A stretch of 16,665 nt of DNA, taken from CAZDET01 sp964504335 (GTDB lineage: Bacteria; Bacteroidota; Bacteroidia; Chitinophagales; Saprospiraceae). Location of the stretch: assembly GCA_964504335.1 (NCBI GenBank), contig CAZDET010000090.1:1-16665 (forward strand), read 5' to 3'. This document shows, piece by piece, positions 1 through 7,737 of the stretch. The notes under the pieces were generated by a model, which worked only from the letters and a program-made list of their open reading frames with translations, was not told the DNA's origin and ran no database searches. The position numbers were made by a program, and so were the translations under genes. The first letter of the stretch is position 1. Every line of letters begins with the position of its first letter.

Positions 1-1
1 C

Positions 2-2257
2 ACCCCCGCCATCAGTGGACGAGCCGAATACCTCCCCTCCCCTTTTGTGACGGCTGGAGATCGGCTTTATGTGGTTGGGCATCAAGATGGCAGTTTCCCG
101 GATTTGGGCTGGCACCTTCCGGGAGAAATGGGCGGCGTTTGGGCCCATCCGATTAAACTGCTGGACGGCTATCGGGCAGCAGTCCGGATTGGCGAACAGC
201 AGTATTCGCTCAATCGCGCGGATAAGTTCATCAATTATCCCTTCGCGGGCAGACACGTTTATGAGGCACCGGCACCTGGGCTCCGCACCGAGCGGTTCCA
301 ATTCGTGCCGGATGGTTTGGAGGCCTTGTACATCGAATACCTGCTCGAAAATACCACCGATCAAGTCATCACGCTGGATTTCCGATTTACTCCAGCTATC
401 GATCTTCGCCCCGTTTGGCTCGGTGAGCGTACAGGAATGATCAATGCGGAAGATGTGCTGCTAAACAATGGCCCTGGTAGGATCGCGGCGCGCGATCGGG
501 ATAATGAGTGGTTCGTGACCGTAGGTACCAAGCAGGAATTCCTACCTGTGGTCGATTCGACGAGTCTTGTATTATCGGTCGAGATCCCGGCGCGTGGCCG
601 GATGGTGCTTCCCTTTGTGGTAGCCGGCTCGATGCAATCGCTGGAGGCCGCTACCCAACAAATGGAAACTGTACTAGGCGATCTGCCCGAATTAATACGT
701 GCTAAAAAAACTCATTTTTCGAAAATCGATAGCCTGGCCCAACTGCACCTTCCCGATTCAACGCTGGAGGTAGCCTTTCAGTGGGTCAAGTACAACACCG
801 AATGGCTGGTACAGGAGGTACCAAGCATTGGCCGCGGACTCACAGCCGGCATCCCGGATTACCCCTGGTGGTTTGGAGCCGACAGTGAGTACGCATTGCT
901 GGGAGCGCTGGCTACCGGACGCTTTGATCTGGTCGCATCAACCATCGAATTGCTCCATCGGGTATCGGATACGCTCAACGCAAACGGACGCATTCTCCAC
1001 GAAGTATCGACCAACGGGGCCGTCTTCAACCCCGGAAACATCAACGAAACCCCACAATTTGCTTCCCTAATCTGGGCGGCCTACGAATGGACGGGCGATC
1101 GAACCTACCTCGATCGCTACTACCCCACCGTGCAGCGGGGCCTGGAATGGCTACTCACGGAAATGGACAGCGACGGCAACCTCGTAGCCGACGGTTTCGG
1201 CATGATGGAAATCCACGGCCTGGATAGTGAAATGATCGACGTAGCGGCCTACACCCAGCGCGCCCTCGCCGATGCGGCTCGCATGGCGGAAGCACTCGAT
1301 CGGCCGGAGGAAGCCCGGCAATACCGCGCACAGGCCGAGCAGCTTGCCCAAACGATCAATACCCAATTCTGGGTGCCGGCGTTTGCGTCGTACGCCGATT
1401 TCATTGGCACGACCCAACAGGCGGAACGTCTGATCGAGCAGGCCATCGTCCGCGCCGATACCCTTGGCAAACCCTGGGCAGTTGCCGAGTTGCGGGGCAC
1501 CCTGGATGAAATTGCCTCGTATCCTCCCGATGAAAAACGAGGATTCGTCGTTCATCACAACTGGGTGGTCAACACTCCAATGGAGACGGGAGTTGCCGAT
1601 TCGGCCAAGGCGATCGCCGCCCTGAATACGGGTAGCCGCTTCGTCAACCCCTTCGGAATATTTGTAACCGGCATCGACCGCGACGCGTCTGCCGGAGAGG
1701 ACGATAGTTCCTTCGCCGAAGACCAGGAAATTTTCTCCTACGTCGGGGCCGTCATGACCCTTCCTACCGGCGTGCAGGCCATCGCCGAAAACAACTATGG
1801 ACGACCCAACCAAGCACTCGATTATTTACAGCGCATGACGCGTTCGTTTAGCTATGCCCTTCCCGGATCGATTTATGAGGTATCGCCCGATTTCGGCATG
1901 ATCACCCAGGCCTGGACGTTGTACAGCTATGCCGTGCCCATCGTGCAGCAATTTTTTGGCATCCTCCCGCGTGCTTACGAACGCACCGTTCTGCTGCGCC
2001 CCCAAATGCCCGACGCCTGGCCGGAAGCACAACTAGAGCGCATCCGTGTAGGCGACAATGAAATTAACGTGAAGTACCAGAAATCCGAAGAGGGCCTGGA
2101 GCTGGAAGTAACCCAAACTCAGGCAAACTGGACGATCATCTTCGAATTCCCAAAAGACCAATACTCCAACTGGACGCTCAACGGCAACTCCGTCCGACCC
2201 GAGACCAACCAGCTAACAGCAACCGGCAACACCCTCCACTTACAACTTACCCCCTAA
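2..2257 (+). CDS. Glycoside hydrolase, glycogen-debranching-like, 5' truncated
   Basis: The reading frame is open from base 2 with no stop, so the gene begins left of the window and the GTG at 47 is not its start. About 751 codons are visible. The N-terminal part (to about base 720) is beta-rich and opens with a run of Gly, Asp and His residues (VGHQDGSFPDLGWH) typical of the N-terminal sandwich of bacterial debranching-enzyme relatives. The middle and end form a long alpha-helical region with Trp/Asp-rich segments, including PWWFGADSEY near 863-892 and a YEVSPDFGM segment near 1873-1899. This fits an (alpha/alpha)6-barrel catalytic domain of the amylo-alpha-1,6-glucosidase / GH15-GH63 type. 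A short beta-rich tail closes the protein. The expected role is hydrolysis of alpha-glucosidic linkages. The exact substrate and family number cannot be fixed, and localisation is unknown because any signal peptide lies outside the window. Confidence 0.72.
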   Translation, partial: TPAISGRAEYLPSPFVTAGDRLYVVGHQDGSFPDLGWHLPGEMGGVWAHPIKLLDGYRAAVRIGEQQYSLNRADKFINYPFAGRHVYEAPAPGLRTERFQFVPDGLEALYIEYLLENTTDQVITLDFRFTPAIDLRPVWLGERTGMINAEDVLLNNGPGRIAARDRDNEWFVTVGTKQEFLPVVDSTSLVLSVEIPARGRMVLPFVVAGSMQSLEAATQQMETVLGDLPELIRAKKTHFSKIDSLAQLHLPDSTLEVAFQWVKYNTEWLVQEVPSIGRGLTAGIPDYPWWFGADSEYALLGALATGRFDLVASTIELLHRVSDTLNANGRILHEVSTNGAVFNPGNINETPQFASLIWAAYEWTGDRTYLDRYYPTVQRGLEWLLTEMDSDGNLVADGFGMMEIHGLDSEMIDVAAYTQRALADAARMAEALDRPEEARQYRAQAEQLAQTINTQFWVPAFASYADFIGTTQQAERLIEQAIVRADTLGKPWAVAELRGTLDEIASYPPDEKRGFVVHHNWVVNTPMETGVADSAKAIAALNTGSRFVNPFGIFVTGIDRDASAGEDDSSFAEDQEIFSYVGAVMTLPTGVQAIAENNYGRPNQALDYLQRMTRSFSYALPGSIYEVSPDFGMITQAWTLYSYAVPIVQQFFGILPRAYERTVLLRPQMPDAWPEAQLERIRVGDNEINVKYQKSEEGLELEVTQTQANWTIIFEFPKDQYSNWTLNGNSVRPETNQLTATGNTLHLQLTP

Positions 2258-2293
2258 AACCTCACCACCTCGCCACCCCACCATCCTGTACCT

Positions 2294-3448
2294 ATGTATT
2301 TTGCCTTCGGTCCACTCAGTGTGTTGCTTTTGTTTTTCGTTGTGCAGGGATTGCTCTTTTCGGCCTTGCTCCTGGCGAAGCGGTTGCGCAACGAAGACCC
2401 GGCAAGTGGATGGCTGAGTCTGTTTCTCCTTTTAGGTAGTGCCTATCTGGCTCCGTGGATGTTTGGCTATGCCAATTGGTATGCCCGGGACGGATATCGG
2501 GAAGTGCTCTTTTTCGTGCCCTTTCAGCAACTCTTTTTGATCGGACCGGTCGTGTACTTTTACACCCGAAGCCTGTTGGACAATCAGTATAAAGTGAAGC
2601 AGACCGAGTGGTGGCACCTCCTGCTTCCGGCCCTCTACCTACTGTATAGCTTGATCGTCTTCGCAGTGGACGAGCTTCTATTGGATACCTACTACTTTTA
2701 CGCCGATGGCAGGGACCAGGACTTCGATCCCTGGTATCAAATAAGTGGCCATTTTTCCATTTTTTCCTACACCCTGTTGAGTTTAGGTTATTACCGCGGC
2801 TACCGACGGCGGATTGTCGAGCAATTGAGTTTTGCCGATACTGTACAGTACCGGTGGGTGTTTCGGTTTTTGATAGTGCTACTACTCATTGTGTCCTTGT
2901 GGCTGCTCCTTTTCCTGTTCTACCCCAGATGGGGTGCCTTCGGTGCTAAATGGTGGTATTACGCGGCATTCGGAGCACTTTCCTACTACATCGGATTGGG
3001 TGGTTACGCAAATAGGGTAGAATCTTCGCTGGCTGTGCACCTGCAACCAACCGTCCCATCGTCAATGGGTTCCCCCTCCCAAAAAACGGAGGATCCCCCC
3101 CAACATCTCGAACCACTTAAGGAGCGCCTCCTTGAAATAATGGAAAAGGAGGCACTCTACCGAAACTCCACCCTCACGTTAAGTGATCTGGCCACCGAAC
3201 TACAGGTCACTAGCAAGCAGGTATCGATCGTCGTCAATCGGCGTATGGGAGTTAACTTTAATGACTTTGTCAACCGATATCGTGTAGAGGCGGTCAAACA
3301 GGCCTTCGCAAGGGGCGATCAACACGAACGCACCCTTCTGGGAATCGCCCTCGACTGCGGATTCAACTCCAAAACGACCTTCAACCGCGTATTCAAGCGC
3401 ATGACCGGAAAAACCCCATTGCAATACCAAAAAGACCAGGAAAACTAG
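2294..3448 (+). CDS. AraC-family regulator with membrane N-terminus
   Basis: The 384-residue protein has two parts. Residues 1 to about 245 contain roughly seven hydrophobic segments, at about 5-28, 39-60, 72-95, 106-128, 152-170, 190-211 and 218-236. They are separated by short, partly basic loops. A linker of about 30 polar residues follows. The C-terminal 110 residues form an AraC-type double helix-turn-helix: a first helix pair near 296-312 (LSDLATELQVTSKQVS) and a second containing GFNSKTTFNRVFKRMTGKTP near 357-376, the family's C-terminal signature. Such membrane AraC proteins are common in Bacteroidota and probably sense a ligand or membrane state while binding DNA. The gene starts 36 bases after the glycosidase and may be co-transcribed with it. 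The serine hydrolase downstream, separated by a palindrome, is a plausible target. The family call is firm; the signal and targets are unknown. Confidence 0.88.
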   Translation: MYFAFGPLSVLLLFFVVQGLLFSALLLAKRLRNEDPASGWLSLFLLLGSAYLAPWMFGYANWYARDGYREVLFFVPFQQLFLIGPVVYFYTRSLLDNQYKVKQTEWWHLLLPALYLLYSLIVFAVDELLLDTYYFYADGRDQDFDPWYQISGHFSIFSYTLLSLGYYRGYRRRIVEQLSFADTVQYRWVFRFLIVLLLIVSLWLLLFLFYPRWGAFGAKWWYYAAFGALSYYIGLGGYANRVESSLAVHLQPTVPSSMGSPSQKTEDPPQHLEPLKERLLEIMEKEALYRNSTLTLSDLATELQVTSKQVSIVVNRRMGVNFNDFVNRYRVEAVKQAFARGDQHERTLLGIALDCGFNSKTTFNRVFKRMTGKTPLQYQKDQEN

Positions 3449-3450
3449 TA

Positions 3451-3466
3451 CCAAATCGCGATTTGG
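3451..3466. promoter_or_regulatory. Perfect 16-bp palindrome, candidate operator
   Basis: CCAAATCGCGATTTGG reads identically on both strands and starts 2 bases after the stop codon of the AraC-type gene. There is no loop and no following T run, so it fits a dimeric protein-binding site better than a Rho-independent terminator. It lies 58 bases before the serine hydrolase start. A weak CATGTTTG element at 3491-3498 lies between them and resembles the Bacteroidota -7 box (TAnnTTTG) with one mismatch. AraC proteins usually bind direct repeats rather than perfect palindromes, so the binder may be another regulator. Confidence 0.4.
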
Positions 3467-3524
3467 AGCGGCAATGCCACCCGATAGCCCCATGTTTGAG
3501 TCCGACTAACCAATCGCTGAAATC

Positions 3525-5177
3525 ATGTATCATTATCGCCTCTCTTTTCTAATCGCCTGCCTGATAGCATGGAGTTTTTCTGTAGAAGCTCAGGATTTAA
3601 CCGAGGCCCAGAAGGCGGCAATCAATCGGTTAGTCGACGCCGATGTGCCTTCCGGTGCGCCCGGTATGGCGCTGGGCATTGTTCGTAACGGGGTGGTTAT
3701 CTACGAACGCTATGCAGGCCTGGCCGACCTGGAGCGGGAAATTGCCATCGATTCTACTACTCGATTCAATGCGGCTTCGAACGGTAAGCAATTTACCGCG
3801 CTTTGCATCCTCGAACTAGCTACCGACGGGAAAGTCGATCTGGAAGAAGATTTCCGCACCTACCTCCCAGGGTTCTATTCCCAGGTACAAGAGCGCATTA
3901 CCGTTACGAATCTACTCAACCACACCAGCGGCATTCGAGATGTATATGCCTTGTGGAGCCTCCAGGGCATCACCTGGTGGGCCCAAACCCTGACAAACGC
4001 CGATGCCCTGGCCCTGCTGCGCCGGCAGGAACAGTTGAATTTCCCCCCAGGTACGCATCACGACTACAGTAACTCGAATTACCTCCTGCTTGCAGAGATC
4101 GTGAGCCGGGTTAGCGGACAGGATTTCACAACCTTCTCGGATAGTTTATTCGGTCGGCTCGGCATGACGCAGACGGCCTTCGAGTCGGATCATACTTCCA
4201 TTCGGCGGATGGCTAAACCCTACTTCAACTTCGATACGTGGAAAGGGTACGAATGGCTATCCGATCTGCACGGAGACGGGGCGCTGTTCACTACTCTCCC
4301 CGATCGCCTGCGCTGGGAGCAGTGGGTACTCGGCACCCAAAAAGCGCCCTTATCCCTTGCTACACTAGACATTAGCCAACGTCCCATTCCATCCGAAGCG
4401 GGCAATTCCTATGGCTACGGGCTGGAATTCGACACGCTGCTAGGCCGTCCAATCACTTATCACGATGGCAGTACCGGGGCCTGGAAAGAGTCCTTTATTC
4501 GCTTTCCGGATGAAGCCCTTTCGGTAGTAGTCCTATCCAACAGTGGCAAAGTATGGTCGTCGGGGCTGGTTCGCCAGTGCGCAAGGATCGTGCTGAATGA
4601 GGAAGCCACCACCCAGCCTGCTCACCCAATTACCCCTGGCGATTCGGGAGCCCCCCTCGATGTAGCCCTTGTCGCGGGCACCTACCGCACACCAAATGGT
4701 TATTTTGCTAAAATTATTAGTCGAGGAGATAGTCTTACATTGGTCCGCTTTGGCCGAGACGACGTCCAATTGGTCCGGGAAAACGGGGGGGTATATCAAC
4801 AAGTATCCGATCCCTCCTTCAAACAGCATTTCCAGCAAAGCAAACAAGGAACCATTCAGATGACTTTCTACCACCCCAGTCATGCCCCTTATACCTTCAC
4901 GCAGGTGCCGGCCGATTTCTCTAACTGGGATGCGCAACTCCTCGAAGGAGCCTACCTGAACGCGGAAACCGGAACGAACTTAGCCCTTGTGTATCAGGGA
5001 GAAAAATCCTTCATGGTTACGCGCAATGGAAAAGAGCGGCCGGCCGAAATGGTCACCCCCTCTACCCTACTAACCAACGGTTATCGCCTGGAAATAACCC
5101 CTGACGAAAACGGTGCAGTAGCCACCATCGAGCTCTACGGTGATCGTCTTGCCCGGGTGCGCTTCCTACCAAAATAG
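3525..5177 (+). CDS. Secreted serine hydrolase, class C beta-lactamase family
   Basis: The 550-residue protein begins with a signal peptide (residues 1 to about 23, with a hydrophobic core LSFLIACLIAW and likely cleavage near VEA-QD), so it acts in the periplasm or outside. The serine beta-lactamase / penicillin-binding-protein fold is shown by S85-N-G-K88 (SxxK nucleophile motif), Y181-S-N183 (YxN) and H313-D-G315 (the KTG-equivalent HxG). All three motifs are present in the expected order and spacing, so the enzyme looks catalytically competent. Residues from about 370 to the end are beta-rich and lack these motifs. They look like the accessory C-terminal domain often found in this family. 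The family includes D-aminopeptidases, esterases and peptidoglycan-related enzymes, and true beta-lactamase activity is not implied. It follows the AraC-type regulator by 76 bases. The ATG is the first start in frame that gives a proper signal peptide. Confidence 0.88.
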   Translation: MYHYRLSFLIACLIAWSFSVEAQDLTEAQKAAINRLVDADVPSGAPGMALGIVRNGVVIYERYAGLADLEREIAIDSTTRFNAASNGKQFTALCILELATDGKVDLEEDFRTYLPGFYSQVQERITVTNLLNHTSGIRDVYALWSLQGITWWAQTLTNADALALLRRQEQLNFPPGTHHDYSNSNYLLLAEIVSRVSGQDFTTFSDSLFGRLGMTQTAFESDHTSIRRMAKPYFNFDTWKGYEWLSDLHGDGALFTTLPDRLRWEQWVLGTQKAPLSLATLDISQRPIPSEAGNSYGYGLEFDTLLGRPITYHDGSTGAWKESFIRFPDEALSVVVLSNSGKVWSSGLVRQCARIVLNEEATTQPAHPITPGDSGAPLDVALVAGTYRTPNGYFAKIISRGDSLTLVRFGRDDVQLVRENGGVYQQVSDPSFKQHFQQSKQGTIQMTFYHPSHAPYTFTQVPADFSNWDAQLLEGAYLNAETGTNLALVYQGEKSFMVTRNGKERPAEMVTPSTLLTNGYRLEITPDENGAVATIELYGDRLARVRFLPK

Positions 5178-5328
5178 CTCCACACACCATCTCACCAATT
5201 CATAACCAGTTCAACCCGAAACCGATACCTCAAAGTCGCCACCAGCTTGGGATATTTGTCCTGTTATCCTAATAACGGATGTATGTTAACTGAAAATATC
5301 CTCCCCGGGAATGATCGAAATCTGGCAC

Positions 5329-5440
5329 GGATCTTTTCCGGAAGCTGTGGCTCCACCATAAAATTGCTTAATATTGAATCGAATTGAATACTGACTGCCT
5401 CTGGGCCGGATTGACTGTCGGGAACCAACCGGAAAAGACC
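5329..5440. repeat. Inverted repeat with arms about 90 bases apart
   Basis: The left arm GGATCTTTTCCGG (5329-5341) and right arm CCGGAAAAGACC (5429-5440) are complementary over 11 of 12 positions, with a perfect 10-bp core (5332-5341 against 5429-5438). The spacing is too wide for a terminator. A pair of binding sites or a long-range RNA stem in a leader transcript are possible, and chance is not excluded. Confidence 0.3.
5373..5389 (+). repeat. Direct repeat ATTGAAT at 10-bp spacing
   Basis: Two copies of ATTGAAT (5373-5379 and 5383-5389) are separated by CGA, so equivalent bases are exactly 10 bp apart, one helical turn. This spacing is typical of sites bound by tandem response-regulator or LytTR-type domains. 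It lies about 100 bases upstream of the candidate promoter. The motif is short and AT-rich, so chance is a real alternative. Confidence 0.3.
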
Positions 5441-5490
5441 AATAACGCCGGATTGTGAAGTTGGTAACATTCCGCTGTTCCGGGAGGTAG

Positions 5491-5498
5491 TAACTTTG
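5491..5498 (+). promoter_or_regulatory. Candidate -7 promoter element of the operon
   Basis: TAACTTTG matches the TAnnTTTG consensus of the Bacteroidota primary sigma factor exactly. It predicts transcription starting near 5504-5506, about 20 bases before the TTG start of the DinB-like gene. No clear TTTG (-33) box is found at the usual distance upstream, so the promoter may be weak or activated. Confidence 0.45.
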
Positions 5499-5524
5499 AC
5501 CATTCACCAAATCTATTCTTCGGT

Positions 5525-6052
5525 TTGATTCGAACCACCCCAACATTCGACCAGTCCATCGCAAAAGTAATCCAGGATGGTTCGTTCTACCTGGAAGCGC
5601 TGGACGACCACTCCTATGCTGCTGCCCTCCCCAGTCTTTTCGGAAGTTCCATCGGGCAGCATACGCGCCATTGGTTGGAATTTTTCCAATGCTTCATCCA
5701 ACAATCTGCCTCCGACCTGTGCATCTGCTACGACCGCCGGGTACGGGATCGGCGCTTGGAAACGGAGGTGCGCACCACCCGGCAAGTACTTCGAACTATT
5801 CAGGACCAACTACCAGTCCTGCCCGATGATACGCCCCTGACGCTGGAGGCCCGAGTAGGCAACCAACTCATGGAGATGCCCAGCAGCGTTGGGCGGGAGA
5901 AGTGGTACCTCATCGAACACGCCATTCACCACCTGGCCATCATCAAAATTGGCCTGCGGGAAATCCGCCCCGACCTAGACTTGCCGGCCGATTTTGGCCT
6001 GGCTTATTCCACCATTCAACACCAACAGTCGATTAAAGTAACATCTTCATAA
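5525..6052 (+). CDS. DinB-like four-helix protein
   Basis: The 175-residue protein has the all-helical pattern of the DinB/YfiT superfamily, whose members bind a metal through three histidines. The candidates are H46 (in GQHTRHWLEFF), H132 and H136 (in IEHAIHHLAIIKIG), and the HxxxH pair is well formed. Family members include thiol-dependent transferases and stress proteins; the function here is unknown. The start is uncommon: a TTG at 5525 is the only usable start after the in-frame stop at 5465, and the first in-frame ATG lies far inside the domain. No Shine-Dalgarno precedes it, and a candidate -7 box lies about 27 bases upstream of the start. It is the first gene of the operon, 14 bases before the Rieske-GltS gene, so it may act on or protect that redox system. 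The DinB assignment is good; the TTG start is less certain. Confidence 0.78.
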   Translation: MIRTTPTFDQSIAKVIQDGSFYLEALDDHSYAAALPSLFGSSIGQHTRHWLEFFQCFIQQSASDLCICYDRRVRDRRLETEVRTTRQVLRTIQDQLPVLPDDTPLTLEARVGNQLMEMPSSVGREKWYLIEHAIHHLAIIKIGLREIRPDLDLPADFGLAYSTIQHQQSIKVTSS

Positions 6053-6066
6053 ATCACACATTGTAC

Positions 6067-7716
6067 ATGACCACTCACACGGAACGGTCTAGTTGGCAGG
6101 AACCGGTCGCCATCGCTCGGTATTCCGAGTTAAGTGATCGTACTCCAGCCCACGCACTAGTTGAAAATACCGACCTCGTCATTATTCGCTACGACGATCA
6201 AGTCTCCGTCCTATACGGCCGTTGCCTGCACCGCGGTGCTATCCTGGCAGACGGCTTTGTCGACGAACACGATAACCTGATCTGCGGCCTGCACAACTGG
6301 GACTACCGCATCACGACCGGCGTCAGCGAGTATAACAATTCCGAATTCTTATTCAAATTCGATAGCCGGGTTGAGAATGACCAGGTGCTTATCGACCGGG
6401 CGCAGGTTGTTGCCTTCGAAGAAATGCATCCGGATAGCTTCCGCCGCGACGAATACCTCGGTACTTACCAAGACACCCACCCCGAGGCCACGGAGCCTTA
6501 CACGCAGTATATTCGCGACCTCGCCCGCAACGGCCTTTCCAAATACGGGCACCACGGGCCCAGTGCTTCAATGGGCGTCGACCGCAATACCTTACCCAAG
6601 TGGGAAGATCTTCAGTTTCTGCCGGCACAATTGCACCGCCGCCCGCTGCTCGACGAAGAAGCGGTACGCACCGAAACCATCATCGGACCCAATGCCGAGC
6701 GGCCACTCCGCCTTTCTATGCCCATCTTTGTGAGCGACATGTCGTTCGGCGCGCTTTCGCGCGAAGCGAAGCTGGCGCTGGCGAAGGGTGCCCAACTAGC
6801 TGGTACGGGTATTTGTAGCGGCGAAGGCGGCATGCTCCCCGATGAGCAGGCGAGCAACGACCGCTATTTCTACGAATTGGCCTCCGGCAAATTCGGCTTC
6901 AGCCTCGACAAGGTGAAGCTCGCTCAGGCCTTCCACTTTAAGGCAGGCCAGGGTGCCAAGACCGGCACCGGCGGGCACCTACCCGGCAATAAGGTGCAAG
7001 GCGAAATCGCGGAGGTGCGCGGATTGGAACCCGGTCATGCCGCCATTTCCCCCGCCACCTTTCCCGACTTGAAAACCGTTGCCGATTTTCGGGCGCTGGC
7101 CGACGAAATTCGCCTGCTCACCGGAGGGATCCCGATTGGCTTCAAACTGGCCGCCAGCCACGTCGAACGCGATATCGACTTCGCCCTCGAATGCGGAGCG
7201 GATTACCTCATCCTCGACGGCCGTGGCGGTGGTACCGGGGCCGCCCCAACAATTCTGCGTAACAACATCAACGTACCCACGATTCCGGCCCTGGCCCGTG
7301 CCCGCCGCCACCTCGACAAGCGGGAAGCCGTCGGTGTCAGCCTGATCGTGACCGGCGGGCTCCGCATCGCCGAAGATTTTGCCAAAGCGCTAATGCTGGG
7401 CGCCGATGCCGTCGCCGTCGCCAATTCAGCCATGCAGGCCGTCGGTTGTGTAGGCATGCGCGCCTGCCACACCAACAATTGCCCGGTAGGCGTAGCCACC
7501 CAAAAGGGCCATCTACGTGCTCGCCTCGACGTAGACAAGTCCGCCCGCCAACTGGCCAATTTCCTGGAAGCTTCCGCCGACTTGCTCAAAGTGGTTGCAC
7601 GCGCCTGCGGCTACGACGATCTGAGCAAGTTTCAATTCGACGACCTGAGCACCTTCGACTATTCTATGCACCAGCTAACGGGTGTCCACTTTGCCGGACA
7701 AGCGCCGCAATATTAA
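6067..7716 (+). CDS. Rieske-glutamate synthase (FMN) fusion protein
   Basis: Residues 1 to about 110 are a Rieske [2Fe-2S] domain with C53-x-H55 and C73-x2-H76, all four ligands present. Residues about 150-549 match the central/FMN domain of glutamate synthase (GltB type), with PIFVSDMSFGALS, the glycine-rich GGTGAAP phosphate-binding loop and the 3Fe-4S cysteines C461, C467 and C472 in the classical Cx5Cx4C arrangement. The N-terminal glutamine amidotransferase domain of true GltB is absent, so ammonia would not come from glutamine here. The natural reaction of these stand-alone proteins is largely unknown; glutamate formation or another FMN oxidoreduction is possible. The Rieske domain is a likely electron donor or acceptor for the 3Fe-4S/FMN chain. 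There is no signal peptide, so it is cytoplasmic. The ATG at 6067 was chosen over the TTG two codons upstream. It is followed after 21 bases by the Rieske-TPP gene. Confidence 0.88.
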   Translation: MTTHTERSSWQEPVAIARYSELSDRTPAHALVENTDLVIIRYDDQVSVLYGRCLHRGAILADGFVDEHDNLICGLHNWDYRITTGVSEYNNSEFLFKFDSRVENDQVLIDRAQVVAFEEMHPDSFRRDEYLGTYQDTHPEATEPYTQYIRDLARNGLSKYGHHGPSASMGVDRNTLPKWEDLQFLPAQLHRRPLLDEEAVRTETIIGPNAERPLRLSMPIFVSDMSFGALSREAKLALAKGAQLAGTGICSGEGGMLPDEQASNDRYFYELASGKFGFSLDKVKLAQAFHFKAGQGAKTGTGGHLPGNKVQGEIAEVRGLEPGHAAISPATFPDLKTVADFRALADEIRLLTGGIPIGFKLAASHVERDIDFALECGADYLILDGRGGGTGAAPTILRNNINVPTIPALARARRHLDKREAVGVSLIVTGGLRIAEDFAKALMLGADAVAVANSAMQAVGCVGMRACHTNNCPVGVATQKGHLRARLDVDKSARQLANFLEASADLLKVVARACGYDDLSKFQFDDLSTFDYSMHQLTGVHFAGQAPQY

Positions 7717-7737
7717 CTTCCAAAACCTACGATTCAT

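Larger units (their letters stand above)
5178..5524. other. 347-base non-coding gap with small repeats
   Basis: No convincing gene lies here on either strand. The short minus-strand reading frames have no recognisable protein features. The region is richer in A and T than the flanking genes. It holds a small hairpin (GTTAT/ATAAC, 5263-5276), a widely spaced inverted repeat, two short direct repeats (ATTGAAT twice, and GCCGGATTG at 5405-5413 and 5447-5455), and a -7-like element near its right end. No T-tract terminator was seen after the serine hydrolase. The best reading is the regulatory region of the downstream operon. Confidence 0.5.

Noticed and set aside
1151..1813. 220-codon minus-strand open frame inside the glycosidase
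   Set aside because: It lies antisense to a well-supported gene, its protein has no recognisable motif, and it is explained by the codon bias of the + strand gene.
3451..3466. Palindrome as a Rho-independent terminator
   Set aside because: There is no loop between the arms and no T run after it.
5264..5564. Minus-strand short open frames in the intergenic gap
   Set aside because: Overlapping frames of 63 to 92 codons with no motif, hydrophobic segment or neighbour support; two of them run into the DinB-like gene.
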